Shown here piece after piece: positions 42,964 through 51,674 of a stretch of 63,527 nt of DNA; positions within the stretch are counted from its first letter, which is position 1; each line of letters starts with the position of its first letter. The notes below the pieces were generated by a model. It saw only the letters and a list, made by a program, of their open reading frames with translations. It had not been told where the DNA came from and made no database searches. Source of the stretch: Streptomyces sp. NRRL F-525. GTDB taxonomy: Bacteria; Actinomycetota; Actinomycetes; Streptomycetales; Streptomycetaceae. Where the stretch lies: contig NZ_JNXE01000048.1 in NCBI RefSeq assembly GCF_000716605.1, forward strand, positions 1 to 63,527, read 5' to 3'. Position numbers and translations under genes: made by a program.

Positions 42964-43542
42964 ATGAGCGTCGCAGAACCCCGCAGGATCGTCCTCTTCC
43001 GGCATGCGAAAGCCGACTGGCCCCAGGTGACCGATCACGAGCGGCCGCTCGCTGAGCGGGGCCGCCTGGACGCGGCCACCGCCGGAAGCAGGCTGGCCGA
43101 CACCGGCATCCCCTTCGATCTGGCCCTCTGCTCCACCGCGGTCCGGACCCGGGAGACCTGGAAGCTCGCCGTCCACGAACTCGCGCACCGGCCGAAAACC
43201 GTCTACGAGGAGCGGCTCTACGAGGCCTCTCCCGGCGAGCTGATCGCGGTGCTGAACGAGACGCCGGACGACGCGCGGAACGTGATCCTCGTCGGCCACA
43301 ACCCGAGCGTGCAGGGGCTGGCGGAGATCCTCCCCGGAGCGGACACCGGTGCGGACGCCGGTGCCGAGACCGGTTCGGGCAGTGGAGCGGACGCCGGTGC
43401 GGGCAGCGCCGAGGCTCGCGAATGGCTGAAGCAGCGGGGGTTCGCGGCGGCCGGTTTCGCCGTGCTGTCCTTCACGGGTTCCTGGAAGTCGCTGGAGCCG
43501 GGTGTGGCCACGCTGGACGACTATTGGGCGCCGTCCGAGTAA
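42964..43542 (+). CDS. SixA-like histidine phosphatase
   Basis: Protein of 192 aa. The catalytic motif is RIVLFRHAKADWPQVTDHER, with RHA in place of the usual RHG as in actinobacterial SixA-type enzymes. The second His is in NVILVGHNPSVQGLAEIL, and the Arg-rich cap is CSTAVRTRETWKL. An insertion of repeated Gly-Ala-Asp units (residues 129-149) is unusual and lies before the last helix. SixA removes phosphate from histidine phosphotransfer proteins. The target here is unknown. Confidence 0.87.
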   Translation: MSVAEPRRIVLFRHAKADWPQVTDHERPLAERGRLDAATAGSRLADTGIPFDLALCSTAVRTRETWKLAVHELAHRPKTVYEERLYEASPGELIAVLNETPDDARNVILVGHNPSVQGLAEILPGADTGADAGAETGSGSGADAGAGSAEAREWLKQRGFAAAGFAVLSFTGSWKSLEPGVATLDDYWAPSE

Positions 43543-43590
43543 CCGCAGTATCCGCAGCGCCGGATCAGTCGGATCGACCGTGCACGACAA

Positions 43591-43620
43591 GGGGCCCGGC
43601 ACCGTGTGGTGCCGGGCCCC
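43591..43620. terminator. Bidirectional 13-bp hairpin terminator
   Basis: GGGGCCCGGCACC (43591-43603) pairs perfectly with GGTGCCGGGCCCC (43608-43620) over GTGT. It sits between the convergent SixA-like gene and serB. Confidence 0.9.
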
Positions 43621-43645
43621 CGAAGGTAGTGAAAGGTGTCCGGGA

Positions 43646-44854
43646 TCAGTCCTCGTCGTGCGTGTCCGCGGCCTCGACCTCTTCGCGGGTGACACCCAGC
43701 AGATACAGCACGGTGTCGAGGAACGGCACGTTCACCGCGGTGTGCGCGGCCTGTCGTACGACCGGCTTGGCGTTGAAGGCTACTCCGAGACCGGCCGCGT
43801 TGAGCATGTCCAGGTCGTTGGCGCCGTCGCCGATCGCCACGGTCTGCGCGAGCGGTACGCCGGCCTCGGCGGCGAAGCGGCGCAGGAGCCGTGCCTTGCC
43901 CGCGCGGTCGACGATCTCGCCGGTGACCTTGCCGGTCAGCTTGCCGTCGACGATCTCCAGGGTGTTGGCCTGGGCGAAGTCGAGCCCGAGCCGGTCCTTG
44001 AGGTCGTCGGTGACCTGGGTGAACCCGCCTGATACGACGCCGACTTGGTAGCCGAGGCGCTTGAGCGTGCGGATGAGGGTGCGGGCGCCCGGCGTCAGGC
44101 GCACCTCGCTGCGCACCTTGTCGACGACCGAGGCGTCCAGCCCTTCCAGCAGGGCCACGCGCGCGTGCAGCGACTGCTCGAAGTCCAGTTCCCCGCGCAT
44201 CGCGGCGGCGGTGACCTCGGCGACCTCGTCCTCGCAGCCGGCGTGCGCGGCGAAGAGTTCGATGACCTCGTCCTGGATGAGCGTGGAGTCGACGTCCATG
44301 ACGACGAGCCGCTGGGCCCGCCGGTGCAGCCCCGCCGCCACCACGGCGATGTCGACGCCGAACGTCGCCGCGTGCGTGACGAGGGCGGTGCGCAGCGGCT
44401 CGGTCTCCACGCCGGACACCGCGAACTCGACTGCTGTCACTGGGTACTTGGCGAGCCGGAAGATACGGTCGATGTTGCCGCCGGCCTTGGTGATACGGGC
44501 GGCGATCGCGGCGGTGGACTCCGCGGTTAGGGGGTGACCGAGCACGGTCACGAGTGAACGGCCGAGCCCACGCGGCCGGTTGTCGCCGAGGCCGGAGATG
44601 ATCTCGGCCTGCATCTTCATCGACTCGGCCCAGCTGTGCACGGTGGCCCGCAGATCCCCTTCGAGCCCGGCGGGCGGTGGCGTCACGAGTGCGCACAGCA
44701 CCATCCGGCCACGCGTGACGACCTGCTCGATGTCGACCACGTCGACGGAGTAGGCGGCGAGGGTGTCGAAGAGTCCGGCCGTGATGCCCGGCCTGTCCTT
44801 GCCGAAGATCTTGACGAGGAGAGTGGGGACGTCAGAGGTCTGCGAAGCGCTCAT
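43646..44854 (-). CDS. serB: Phosphoserine phosphatase SerB with N-terminal ACT domains
   Basis: Protein of 402 aa. The first half is a pair of ACT-type domains (VKIFGKDRPGITAGLFDTLA, and MKMQAEIISGLGDNRPRGLG) that sense serine or glycine. The HAD core has RLVVMDVDSTLIQDEVIELF with the nucleophile Asp, GYQVGVVSGGFTQVTDDLKD, and VAIGDGANDLDMLNAAGLGV. It performs the last step of serine synthesis. The dual ACT arrangement is that of the actinobacterial SerB2 type. Confidence 0.94.
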   Translation of the reverse strand: MSASQTSDVPTLLVKIFGKDRPGITAGLFDTLAAYSVDVVDIEQVVTRGRMVLCALVTPPPAGLEGDLRATVHSWAESMKMQAEIISGLGDNRPRGLGRSLVTVLGHPLTAESTAAIAARITKAGGNIDRIFRLAKYPVTAVEFAVSGVETEPLRTALVTHAATFGVDIAVVAAGLHRRAQRLVVMDVDSTLIQDEVIELFAAHAGCEDEVAEVTAAAMRGELDFEQSLHARVALLEGLDASVVDKVRSEVRLTPGARTLIRTLKRLGYQVGVVSGGFTQVTDDLKDRLGLDFAQANTLEIVDGKLTGKVTGEIVDRAGKARLLRRFAAEAGVPLAQTVAIGDGANDLDMLNAAGLGVAFNAKPVVRQAAHTAVNVPFLDTVLYLLGVTREEVEAADTHDED

Positions 44855-45394
44855 GGTGTACCCACCGTATCCGGCACGGAGTGCCTTATGCCGCAGAGGT
44901 CCGCCCAGCGGACACGGAACAGTGGGTGTCGGGTCGGTGGCGCGAATCTTACGGGGCGATCACGGAGGGGCGGGGTGGTGGTCAGGAGTGGGGCACGGGT
45001 GGTCGGGAGTGGGCTGAGGGGCGGTCAGGAGGTGTGTTGATGTGATCGCGGTGGGGTGCCGGTCCGGAAGTGGCTGGTCGTTGGGCGGGGGCGAGTGGTG
45101 TGGGGCCGGATGCGGGGGATACGTCCGGGCGGGTGGGACGCCGGGTATGGGGCCGTTGGTCCGCGGGGAGCCGCTGCTCGCACGCTGGCCGTTGGCCGAT
45201 GGGCGCGCGGCTACCCGCACGCTGCTCGGTGCCGCCCGGGGCGCACCGGGCGCAGGGCAGGGGCCGCCGGTATCTGGGCCGTTGGCGTATGAGGGCGCCC
45301 CTGCTCGCACACTGCCCGGCGCCACCTACGGCTCACCCGGTGCGGGGCAGGCTGCGCCGGGCGCCGAAGAGGGCTCACTCGACACGGACGTGGA
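44855..45394. other. Gene-free region with G-rich and 90-bp repeats
   Basis: No gene is supported in these 540 bp. 44970-45035 repeats GGTCAGGAGTGGGG-like blocks. From about 45211 a 90-bp unit occurs twice (CGCAC at 45216 and again at 45306), with matching segments CACCGGGCGCAGGGCAGG and CACCCGGTGCGGGGCAGG. The 90-bp period is a multiple of three, and the plus-strand frame 45042-45539 stays open as a Gly/Ala/Pro-rich repeat, so it may be decayed or strain-specific coding sequence. Confidence 0.5.
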
Positions 45395-47740
45395 TCACCG
45401 GCGGCCCTTGGGCTTCCCCGGAGGGGGCGGCGCCGGTGGCGGGGGAGGAGGTTGCTGCCCACCGTCCGAGTCGTCCTCCGGCCAGTCCGGCGAACCTGCC
45501 CCGGGCCGACGCCAACGCGATCGGGACGGCGGCTCGTAGGACTGGGCCATGGTCGGAGCGCCGTACATGTCGGCGGGCGGCGGAGGGATACCGGGCGACT
45601 GCGGTCCGTCGTGAGGGCGAGTGCCGTCGTCCGGCGGGACAACTCCAGGCGGCTGCGAACTCCCGGAGTACGGACCGACTCCACCGGCCCCTACGGCTCC
45701 GGGCGCGGGATCGGCCCCGAACTGCCCTGCGTTTCCCGGAGGTTGAGGGGCACCGCCGGGCCGCGAGCCTCCGCCAGGCGGCCGGCCACCTTCCTGCGGC
45801 GACTGCGCACCCGGCGGCCATGCGACCTCGGTCGGCGATCCGGCGTCCGGTGGCCAGGCTGGTCCGCGGAACCGAGCCCCACCACCCGCCCCTGCACTGC
45901 CTGTCCCCGAACCACCCGGCCCCGCCCCACCAGATCCCGCCCCCCTAGATCCCGCCCCACCTCCCTGCCCCGGCGCCTCCCCACCAGGCCAAGCCCTGCC
46001 ACGCCGTGACGGCCGACCATCCTCCGGTTGCCGTAGCTCATCCGGCAGTTGCAGATACGGGTTGGTCGCAGGATTCGGGGCGCGGTATGGCGAACTCGGC
46101 ACGTAGGGCCCTGGGTCCCCGGCGCTCTCCGGATGCCCTGCCTGTCCCGCACCCCCCGCAGCTTGCGCATGTTCCGGATACCCCGGCCGCCCCGGCACCC
46201 AGGCACCTGACCCCGACCCCGAACCCGAACCGGACCCTGACCCCGACCCCACCCCCGGATCCCGACCCGCCACCCCCAAGTCACCCCGTGCCAACCGCGA
46301 AGCCTGCCTCCCCGCCGCCCCGGTCGCGTACGCGAGCAACCCCCCGACAAACCCCGCCCCCGCACCCCACACCGCACCCAGCACCAACGCCATACCCAGA
46401 TGCCCGTGCAACTCGATCCCCGCGCCGAACGCGTCGAACCCCAGCACCGACAGGGACGCGTCCACCGACACATCCGTCAGCCAGGCCAGCAACGGCAGCG
46501 TCAGCGCGGTGACGACCCCCAGCCGTAGAGCACACCGCCCGGCAAAACCGAGAGCACTCCCGCGACCTCCCGTACCACCAGGCCCACCCGCACCACCACG
46601 ATCAGAGCCACTCCCCGCCCCCACCCCCAAGGGCGTCCGCACCCCCGTCAACACCCCCGCCAGCAGCATCATCAGCGCCGCCGCAACCCCCAACAACCAA
46701 ACCCGGCTGTCCAGTTCGGCCAGTCGCCCCAACGTCACAGGCTGGTCGGACTTGACGCTCAGGAGTTGGTCCAGGGGGTGGGGGAGGAGCTTCGCCAGTT
46801 CGCCCGTCGCCTTGCCGTCCCAGGGGACGAAGAGGCCGATGGGGATGCCGAGCCAGACCCCGTTGGGCGCGCCCAACAGCGCCGCGCCCGCGATGCGTTT
46901 CGGGTGGTCGTCGCCGATCGCCGCGTACGCCGCCGCCGCGAGCCCCGCCGCCACCGCGACCAGCAGCACCGTGACGAGCGCGGACGCGGCCGGGCGTACA
47001 ACGCGGTGGACGGGCTCCCAGCCACGCGGCAGGGGAGTTCGGCGCGAGGCCAGCAGGGCGATCAGCAAAATGCCCGCCGACCAGCCCAGGCCGCCCAGCA
47101 GCGTCGGCGCCGTGTCGACCGTGAAGCCCACCGCCGCCTTCGCCTTGACCAGGTCGCTGATCTTGCCCGGGAGCAACCCGCCGATGTCACCGATGTCGCC
47201 GAGGCCGGGGATGCTCACCCCGCCGCCGTTCCCGCCCCCGCCACCCGTCAGCTTGTCCAGGCCCAACTTGCTTCCGTCGATGGTGATGACGTCATGGCCC
47301 GCCCACGCCAACCCACCCAGCATCGCCACGAAGAGCGCGATCACCGAGCCCGCGCGCGCGAGGAGTTCGGCCGGTGCGATCACAACTCCGGCCGCCCGCA
47401 AGGACCGTAGGAAGAAGTACGACAGCAGGAGGGCGCCCACCAGGCTCACGCCCAGGGGGGTGATCGTGACGGCCGTCGTGGCCTGGGCGCCGGTCAGGCC
47501 GAAGGCGGAGACGTCGCCGGTCGGGGTGACCGAACCGCCCGCGCCCAGGGCCACCACCGCCGCGGTCATCGGGCCGAGCGAACCCGTCGCGTCGGCGCCC
47601 AGCAGGTGCAGGCCGAGCGCGGCCGTGCCCGCCATGCCGATCAGCGCCCAGCTCACCGCCGCGATCGCGGACAGCAGGACGTCGGTCCAGGGCACCCTCG
47701 TGTCGTAGTTCGCCGTCCTGACACTCGTCGCTGAGCTCAT
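45395..47740 (-). CDS. Streptophobe family membrane protein
   Basis: Protein of 781 aa from the ATG complementing 47738-47740. The first ~480 residues contain about ten transmembrane helices (for example VPWTDVLLSAIAAVSWALIG, then LVGALLLSYFFLRSLRAAGV) with a Gly-rich loop (KLTGGGGGNGGGVSIPG). The last ~300 residues are disordered, rich in Gly, Pro and Ser, with a long Ser-Gly dipeptide run and an end of PPPPPPAPPPPGKPKGRR. This is the streptophobe layout, confined to Streptomyces and relatives and of unknown function. Confidence 0.85.
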   Translation of the reverse strand: MSSATSVRTANYDTRVPWTDVLLSAIAAVSWALIGMAGTAALGLHLLGADATGSLGPMTAAVVALGAGGSVTPTGDVSAFGLTGAQATTAVTITPLGVSLVGALLLSYFFLRSLRAAGVVIAPAELLARAGSVIALFVAMLGGLAWAGHDVITIDGSKLGLDKLTGGGGGNGGGVSIPGLGDIGDIGGLLPGKISDLVKAKAAVGFTVDTAPTLLGGLGWSAGILLIALLASRRTPLPRGWEPVHRVVRPAASALVTVLLVAVAAGLAAAAYAAIGDDHPKRIAGAALLGAPNGVWLGIPIGLFVPWDGKATGELAKLLPHPLDQLLSVKSDQPVTLGRLAELDSRVWLLGVAAALMMLLAGVLTGVRTPLGVGAGSGSDRGGAGGPGGTGGRGSALGFAGRCALRLGVVTALTLPLLAWLTDVSVDASLSVLGFDAFGAGIELHGHLGMALVLGAVWGAGAGFVGGLLAYATGAAGRQASRLARGDLGVAGRDPGVGSGSGSGSGSGSGSGAWVPGRPGYPEHAQAAGGAGQAGHPESAGDPGPYVPSSPYRAPNPATNPYLQLPDELRQPEDGRPSRRGRAWPGGEAPGQGGGAGSRGAGSGGAGPGGSGTGSAGAGGGARFRGPAWPPDAGSPTEVAWPPGAQSPQEGGRPPGGGSRPGGAPQPPGNAGQFGADPAPGAVGAGGVGPYSGSSQPPGVVPPDDGTRPHDGPQSPGIPPPPADMYGAPTMAQSYEPPSRSRWRRPGAGSPDWPEDDSDGGQQPPPPPPAPPPPGKPKGRR

Positions 47741-47968
47741 GGCAGACCCCCCGATCCGCGGCACGGGACGGACACCGCACATGTCCCCCTCGCGTGGATT
47801 ACCACTCTCCGGGTCGGTTTCAACCCCGTCAACGGAACCGGCGGAAGCGTAGGGACGTGGTCTTCACAAGGCCCGACTTTCGGTCAGGGGGTGCAGCCTG
47901 AAATAGTTCCCGACGATGTTCGCCATCCCTAGACTCCCTGTGATGGGGGTAACTCGGGGGACTACTCA

Positions 47969-50503
47969 GTGGGGCATGGAGTGCCGGAACTCGTACTGGA
48001 ATTGAATGGACGGACCTGGACGCTCGACGCGTCCAGGCCCTACACCCTCGGACGTGATCCGCAGGGGGACGTCGTGGTCGACGACGCCAGGGTCTCCTGG
48101 CGGCACGCCACGATCAGCTGGGGCGGCCGGAGTTGGGTGATCGACGACCACGGCAGCACCAACGGCACGTTCGTGCAGGGCCAGCGCATCCATCAGATGG
48201 AGATCGGCCCGGGCTCGTCCGTGTACCTGGGCAACGCGACCGACGGCCCGCGCCTGAACCTCTCCGGCGCCGCGGCCGCCGTAGCGACTCCGCAGGCCCA
48301 GCCGCAGCAACAGCCGTACGCCGCACAGGGCGCGGGCCCTGGCTGGGCGCAGCAGGCACCCCCGCAGCAGGCCCCGGCGCAGACGCCTGAGCAGCAGCGT
48401 TACCAGCCGCCGGCGGCAGCCGCCGCGAACATTCCGCCGCAGCAGGGATCCGGCGTCGGCGCGGGGGCGCCGTCGGTCTACGGCGACCGCAGCCCGACCA
48501 CGTTCCACCAGTTCTCGCTCGGCCGTGTGATGCGGATCGGCCGTGCGCTGGAGAACGAGTTGGTGGTCTCGGACCTCCAAGTCTCGCGCCACCACGCCGA
48601 GTTCCACGCGACGCCCGACGGCCGCTTCGAGATCCGTGACCTCGGCTCGCACAACGGCACGTACGTCAACGGCCAGCCGATCACCAAGGGCGGCTCCGCG
48701 CTGCTCGGCCCGAACGACATCGTCGGCGTCGGCCACTCCACGTTCCGGCTGGTCGGCGACCGGCTCGAAGAGTTCGTCGACACCGGTGAAGTCTCCTTCT
48801 CCGCCCGGCACTTGACCGTCGAGGTCGACGGCGGCAAGCAGATCCTCAAGGACGTCTCCTTCGGCGTACCGGAGAAGTCGCTGATCGCGGTCATCGGCCC
48901 GTCGGGCTCCGGCAAGTCGACCCTGCTCAAGGCGCTCACCGGCTACCGGCCCGCCAACCAGGGTGACGTCCTCTACGACAACCGGAACCTCTACAAGCAG
49001 TTCGCCGAGCTGCGCCAGCGCATCGGTCTGGTCCCGCAGGACGACATCCTGCACAAGGAACTGACCGTCAAGAAGGCCCTCAAGTACGCGGCCAAGCTGC
49101 GCTTCCCCGCCGATACCACCGGCGCCGAGCGCGAGGCCCGTATCGACGAGGTGCTGCGCGAGCTGAAGCTCGACATCCACAAAGAGAAGAAGATCACCTC
49201 CCTCTCCGGCGGTCAGCGCAAGCGCGTCTCGGTGGCCCTGGAGCTCCTCACCAAGCCCTCGCTGATCTTCCTGGACGAGCCCACCTCGGGCCTCGACCCG
49301 GGCATGGACCGCGACGTCATGCAGCTCCTGCGCGGCCTCGCCGACGACGGCCGCACGGTCCTCGTCGTAACCCACTCCGTGGCCGAACTGGCGATCTGCG
49401 ACAAGCTGTTGGTGATGGCCCCGGGCGGCTCCGTCGCCTACTTCGGCCCGCCCGAGGAGGCGCTGAACTTCTTCGGCTACGACACCTGGGCCGACGTCTT
49501 CTCCGCCTTCGAGAACTACCGCGACTACGACTGGGCGGGCCGCTGGAAGGGCTCGCAGCACTACCAGATGTACGCCGCGGACATCGACGCGATCGCACCG
49601 CAGTCCGTACAGATGCCGCCGATGCAGGCGATGAAGCCGCCGAAGCCACAGGGCTGGATGTCGCAGTTCGTCACGCTGGTGCGCCGCTATGTCGCGGTGA
49701 TCGCCTCCGACAAGGGCTTCCTGGCCCTGATGGTGATCCTGCCGGGCGTGCTGGGCGCGGTGAGCCTGCTCATCGACTCGGGCAACAGCCTGCTGCCCAA
49801 CCCGGCCCGGGCGAACGGCACCATCATCCCGAACGGCACGGCCACCACGGTCCTGCTGATCCTCGCGGTCGGCGCCTGCTTCGCGGGTGCGGCCAACTCC
49901 GTCCGCGAGCTGATCAAGGAACGGGTCATCTACGAACGGGAGCGCGCGACCGGGCTGTCCCGTTCCGCGTACCTGATGTCCAAGGTGTTCGTGCTCGGTG
50001 TGATCACCGCGCTGCAGGGCCTGATGGTCGGTGTCATCGGCTTCGCCAGCCGCGAGATCCCCAAGCAGGGCCTGGTCCTCGGCAGCCAGACCATGTTCGA
50101 GCTCTGCATCCCGATCATGGGTCTCGGCTTCACCGCGATGATGTTCGGCCTGATCATCTCCTCGCTGGTGAAGACGGCCGAGAAGACCATGCCGCTGCTG
50201 GTCATGTTCGCGATCATCCAAGTCGTGTTCACCGGCTGCCTGTTCACCCTGAACGGCGCGGTCGGCGTCAACCAGTTCTCGTTCCTGATGCCCTCGCGCT
50301 GGGCGGTCGGCGCCGCGGGTGCCACGCTCGACTTCAACAAGATCAGCCCGCCCAAGCCCGGCGACAGCACCGACCCGCTGTGGGAGCACACCGTCGGCGC
50401 CTGGGGCATGGACATGGCCGCCCTGATCGCCCTCGGCGTGATCTGCGGCTTCTTCGTGGCCCGCTTCCTGCGCCGCCACGAGCCCGAGGTCATGCGGAAG
50501 TAG
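47969..50503 (+). CDS. FHA-domain ABC transporter (ATPase-permease fusion)
   Basis: Protein of 844 aa from GTG 47969, with GGGGGA upstream; GTG 47981 (VPELVLELNG) is equally plausible. In order: a first FHA domain (YTLGRDPQGDVVVDDARVSW), a Gln/Pro/Ala linker (about 100-160), a second FHA (MRIGRALENELVVSDLQVSR), an ABC ATPase (GPSGSGKST, LSGGQRKRVSV, LIFLDEPTSGLDP) and an ABC2-type six-helix permease. This is the half-transporter form of mycobacterial Rv1747, whose FHA domains bind phosphothreonine under Ser/Thr kinase control. Export of a lipid or wall component is likely. Confidence 0.92.
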   Translation: MGHGVPELVLELNGRTWTLDASRPYTLGRDPQGDVVVDDARVSWRHATISWGGRSWVIDDHGSTNGTFVQGQRIHQMEIGPGSSVYLGNATDGPRLNLSGAAAAVATPQAQPQQQPYAAQGAGPGWAQQAPPQQAPAQTPEQQRYQPPAAAAANIPPQQGSGVGAGAPSVYGDRSPTTFHQFSLGRVMRIGRALENELVVSDLQVSRHHAEFHATPDGRFEIRDLGSHNGTYVNGQPITKGGSALLGPNDIVGVGHSTFRLVGDRLEEFVDTGEVSFSARHLTVEVDGGKQILKDVSFGVPEKSLIAVIGPSGSGKSTLLKALTGYRPANQGDVLYDNRNLYKQFAELRQRIGLVPQDDILHKELTVKKALKYAAKLRFPADTTGAEREARIDEVLRELKLDIHKEKKITSLSGGQRKRVSVALELLTKPSLIFLDEPTSGLDPGMDRDVMQLLRGLADDGRTVLVVTHSVAELAICDKLLVMAPGGSVAYFGPPEEALNFFGYDTWADVFSAFENYRDYDWAGRWKGSQHYQMYAADIDAIAPQSVQMPPMQAMKPPKPQGWMSQFVTLVRRYVAVIASDKGFLALMVILPGVLGAVSLLIDSGNSLLPNPARANGTIIPNGTATTVLLILAVGACFAGAANSVRELIKERVIYERERATGLSRSAYLMSKVFVLGVITALQGLMVGVIGFASREIPKQGLVLGSQTMFELCIPIMGLGFTAMMFGLIISSLVKTAEKTMPLLVMFAIIQVVFTGCLFTLNGAVGVNQFSFLMPSRWAVGAAGATLDFNKISPPKPGDSTDPLWEHTVGAWGMDMAALIALGVICGFFVARFLRRHEPEVMRK

Positions 50504-50529
50504 TTCTCACGGAAGCAGTTCTTCTGTGA

Positions 50530-50578
50530 CGACGCCGAAGGGCGGCGCCCCTGGTGGGGGTGCCGCCCTTCGGCGTCG
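50530..50578 (+). terminator. 17-bp hairpin terminator
   Basis: CGACGCCGAAGGGCGGC (50530-50546) pairs perfectly with GCCGCCCTTCGGCGTCG (50562-50578). It lies between the FHA-ABC stop and the convergent transglycosylase stop and should serve both. Confidence 0.9.
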
Positions 50579-50622
50579 ATACCGAGACCAAGAGGTCCGC
50601 CGGAGAGGCCTCGGTACGCGTC

Positions 50623-51375
50623 TCAGTACGCGCTGTTGACGTTGTCGATCGAGCCGTACCGGTCGGCCGCGTAGTTCGCCGCGGCGGTGATGTTGGCGAC
50701 CGGGTCGTAGATGTTCGTCGAGGTACCGGAGACGTGGTACGCGTTGAACGTCGGCTGGATGACCTGGAGCAGGCCGATCGACGGGGTGCCGTTGACCGCG
50801 TTGACGTCCCAGCCGTTGATCGCGCTGGGGTTGCCCGAGGACTCCCGCATGATGTTCTTGTACAGGCCGTTGTACGACCCCGGGATGCCCTTCTGCTTCA
50901 TGATCGCCAGGGCGTGGTTGATCCAGCCGTTGAGGTTGTTGGCGTAGGTCGTCGCGGCGACGGGCTGGATCTTGGGGCGCTCGGCCGAGCGGCTCGCGGC
51001 CTTGGCCTTGCGGGCGGCCTCCGCCTTCTTCTTGGCGGCGGCTTCGGCGGCGGCCTTCTTCTTCGCGGCGGCGTCCGCCTTGGCCTTCGCCGCCTTCGCC
51101 TTGGCGTCGGCCTTCGCCTGGATCGCCTCGGTCTTCACACCGGCGCCGGCGAGCTGGTCGGTGACGCTGGCCTTGACGCCCTTGATGGGCTCCGTGCTGT
51201 ACGCGATCTTCGTCGAGGCCGCCGCGTCGCTCGTGGTCGTCCCCGCGTCGCCGGGCACCGCGGAGAAGGCGAGGGCGGCGGCGCCGAGCGTGGCGACACC
51301 GGCGAGCGCGATCTTGTGCTGCTTCGTCAGCTTGGTCAGGCGACTATGACCAGGAGTGTTCGAGTTCTTGGGCAT
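50623..51375 (-). CDS. Secreted lytic transglycosylase (SLT domain)
   Basis: Protein of 250 aa from the ATG complementing 51373-51375. A twin-lysine N-terminus and signal helix (IALAGVATLGAAALAFSAVP) are followed by a long Ala/Lys coiled stretch (about residues 80-135, repeats of AKKKAAAEAA) that probably spans the wall. The SLT domain carries the catalytic Glu in NIMRESSGNPSAINGWDVNA, then GTPSIGLLQVIQPTFNAYHV. It cleaves peptidoglycan glycan strands. A ~108-nt structured leader precedes it. Confidence 0.9.
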   Translation of the reverse strand: MPKNSNTPGHSRLTKLTKQHKIALAGVATLGAAALAFSAVPGDAGTTTSDAAASTKIAYSTEPIKGVKASVTDQLAGAGVKTEAIQAKADAKAKAAKAKADAAAKKKAAAEAAAKKKAEAARKAKAASRSAERPKIQPVAATTYANNLNGWINHALAIMKQKGIPGSYNGLYKNIMRESSGNPSAINGWDVNAVNGTPSIGLLQVIQPTFNAYHVSGTSTNIYDPVANITAAANYAADRYGSIDNVNSAY

Positions 51376-51518
51376 GGCGGATGGACCTCTTCGAATTGCG
51401 CGGAGGTCGCTCACCGTCCGGCGGGGGACGCGGGTGCTTCCGGCACAAACGCCGCGGAGGAGATCCGCGGCGCTGAGCGACGGCTGCAATTCTTAGCGGC
51501 CGCAAAAACCCCTGGCAA
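51376..51518 (-). promoter_or_regulatory. Promoter and structured 5' leader of the transglycosylase gene
   Basis: On the minus strand, TTGCCA (complement of 51513-51518), a 17-bp spacer and TAAGAA (complement of 51490-51495) form a good promoter. The leader of about 108 nt folds into an outer stem GTCGCTCA/TGAGCGAC enclosing an inner CGCCGCGGA/TCCGCGGCG hairpin. Cell-wall hydrolase genes in Streptomyces can carry c-di-AMP (ydaO) riboswitches, but the ydaO consensus boxes are not found here, so this is an unassigned element. Confidence 0.6.
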
Positions 51519-51563
51519 AGGTGTGACGTACGATCCCGGGTAGTTGACCGGTCCAGGGCAAAA

Positions 51564-51589
51564 CGGGACAGACGGGGTCGTCTGTCCCG
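51564..51589 (-). terminator. Intrinsic terminator of the SDR-QueA operon
   Basis: CGGGACAGACG (51564-51574) and CGTCTGTCCCG (51579-51589) form a perfect 11-bp stem, and on the minus strand the stem is followed by TTTT. It lies 85 bp beyond the QueA-like stop. Confidence 0.85.
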
Positions 51590-51674
51590 CTCAAGTCGGG
51601 CGCCTATATCTCCTATGTCCGCTAGTACGTGATCTGCGCCCTATGTGCGGGCTCACATCGACCGCGCGCCACCC

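Noticed and set aside
34049..44053. Possible RiPP precursor near tldD/pmbA
   Set aside because: TldD/PmbA can mature RiPPs, but no short Cys/Ser-rich or leader-like ORF with a ribosome binding site is seen close by.
45042..45539. 165-codon plus-strand Gly/Ala-rich open frame
   Set aside because: No ribosome binding site, no domain, and it overlaps the streptophobe 3' end. The repeats alone explain the open frame.
47966..50479. 837-codon minus-strand open frame opposite the FHA-ABC gene
   Set aside because: Shadow frame. The plus-strand product has clear FHA, ATPase and permease motifs.
51376..51500. c-di-AMP (ydaO) riboswitch upstream of the transglycosylase
   Set aside because: The GGGGUGAAUC-like and GGGGGACCC-like boxes of the consensus are not visible. 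Kept only as an unassigned structured leader.
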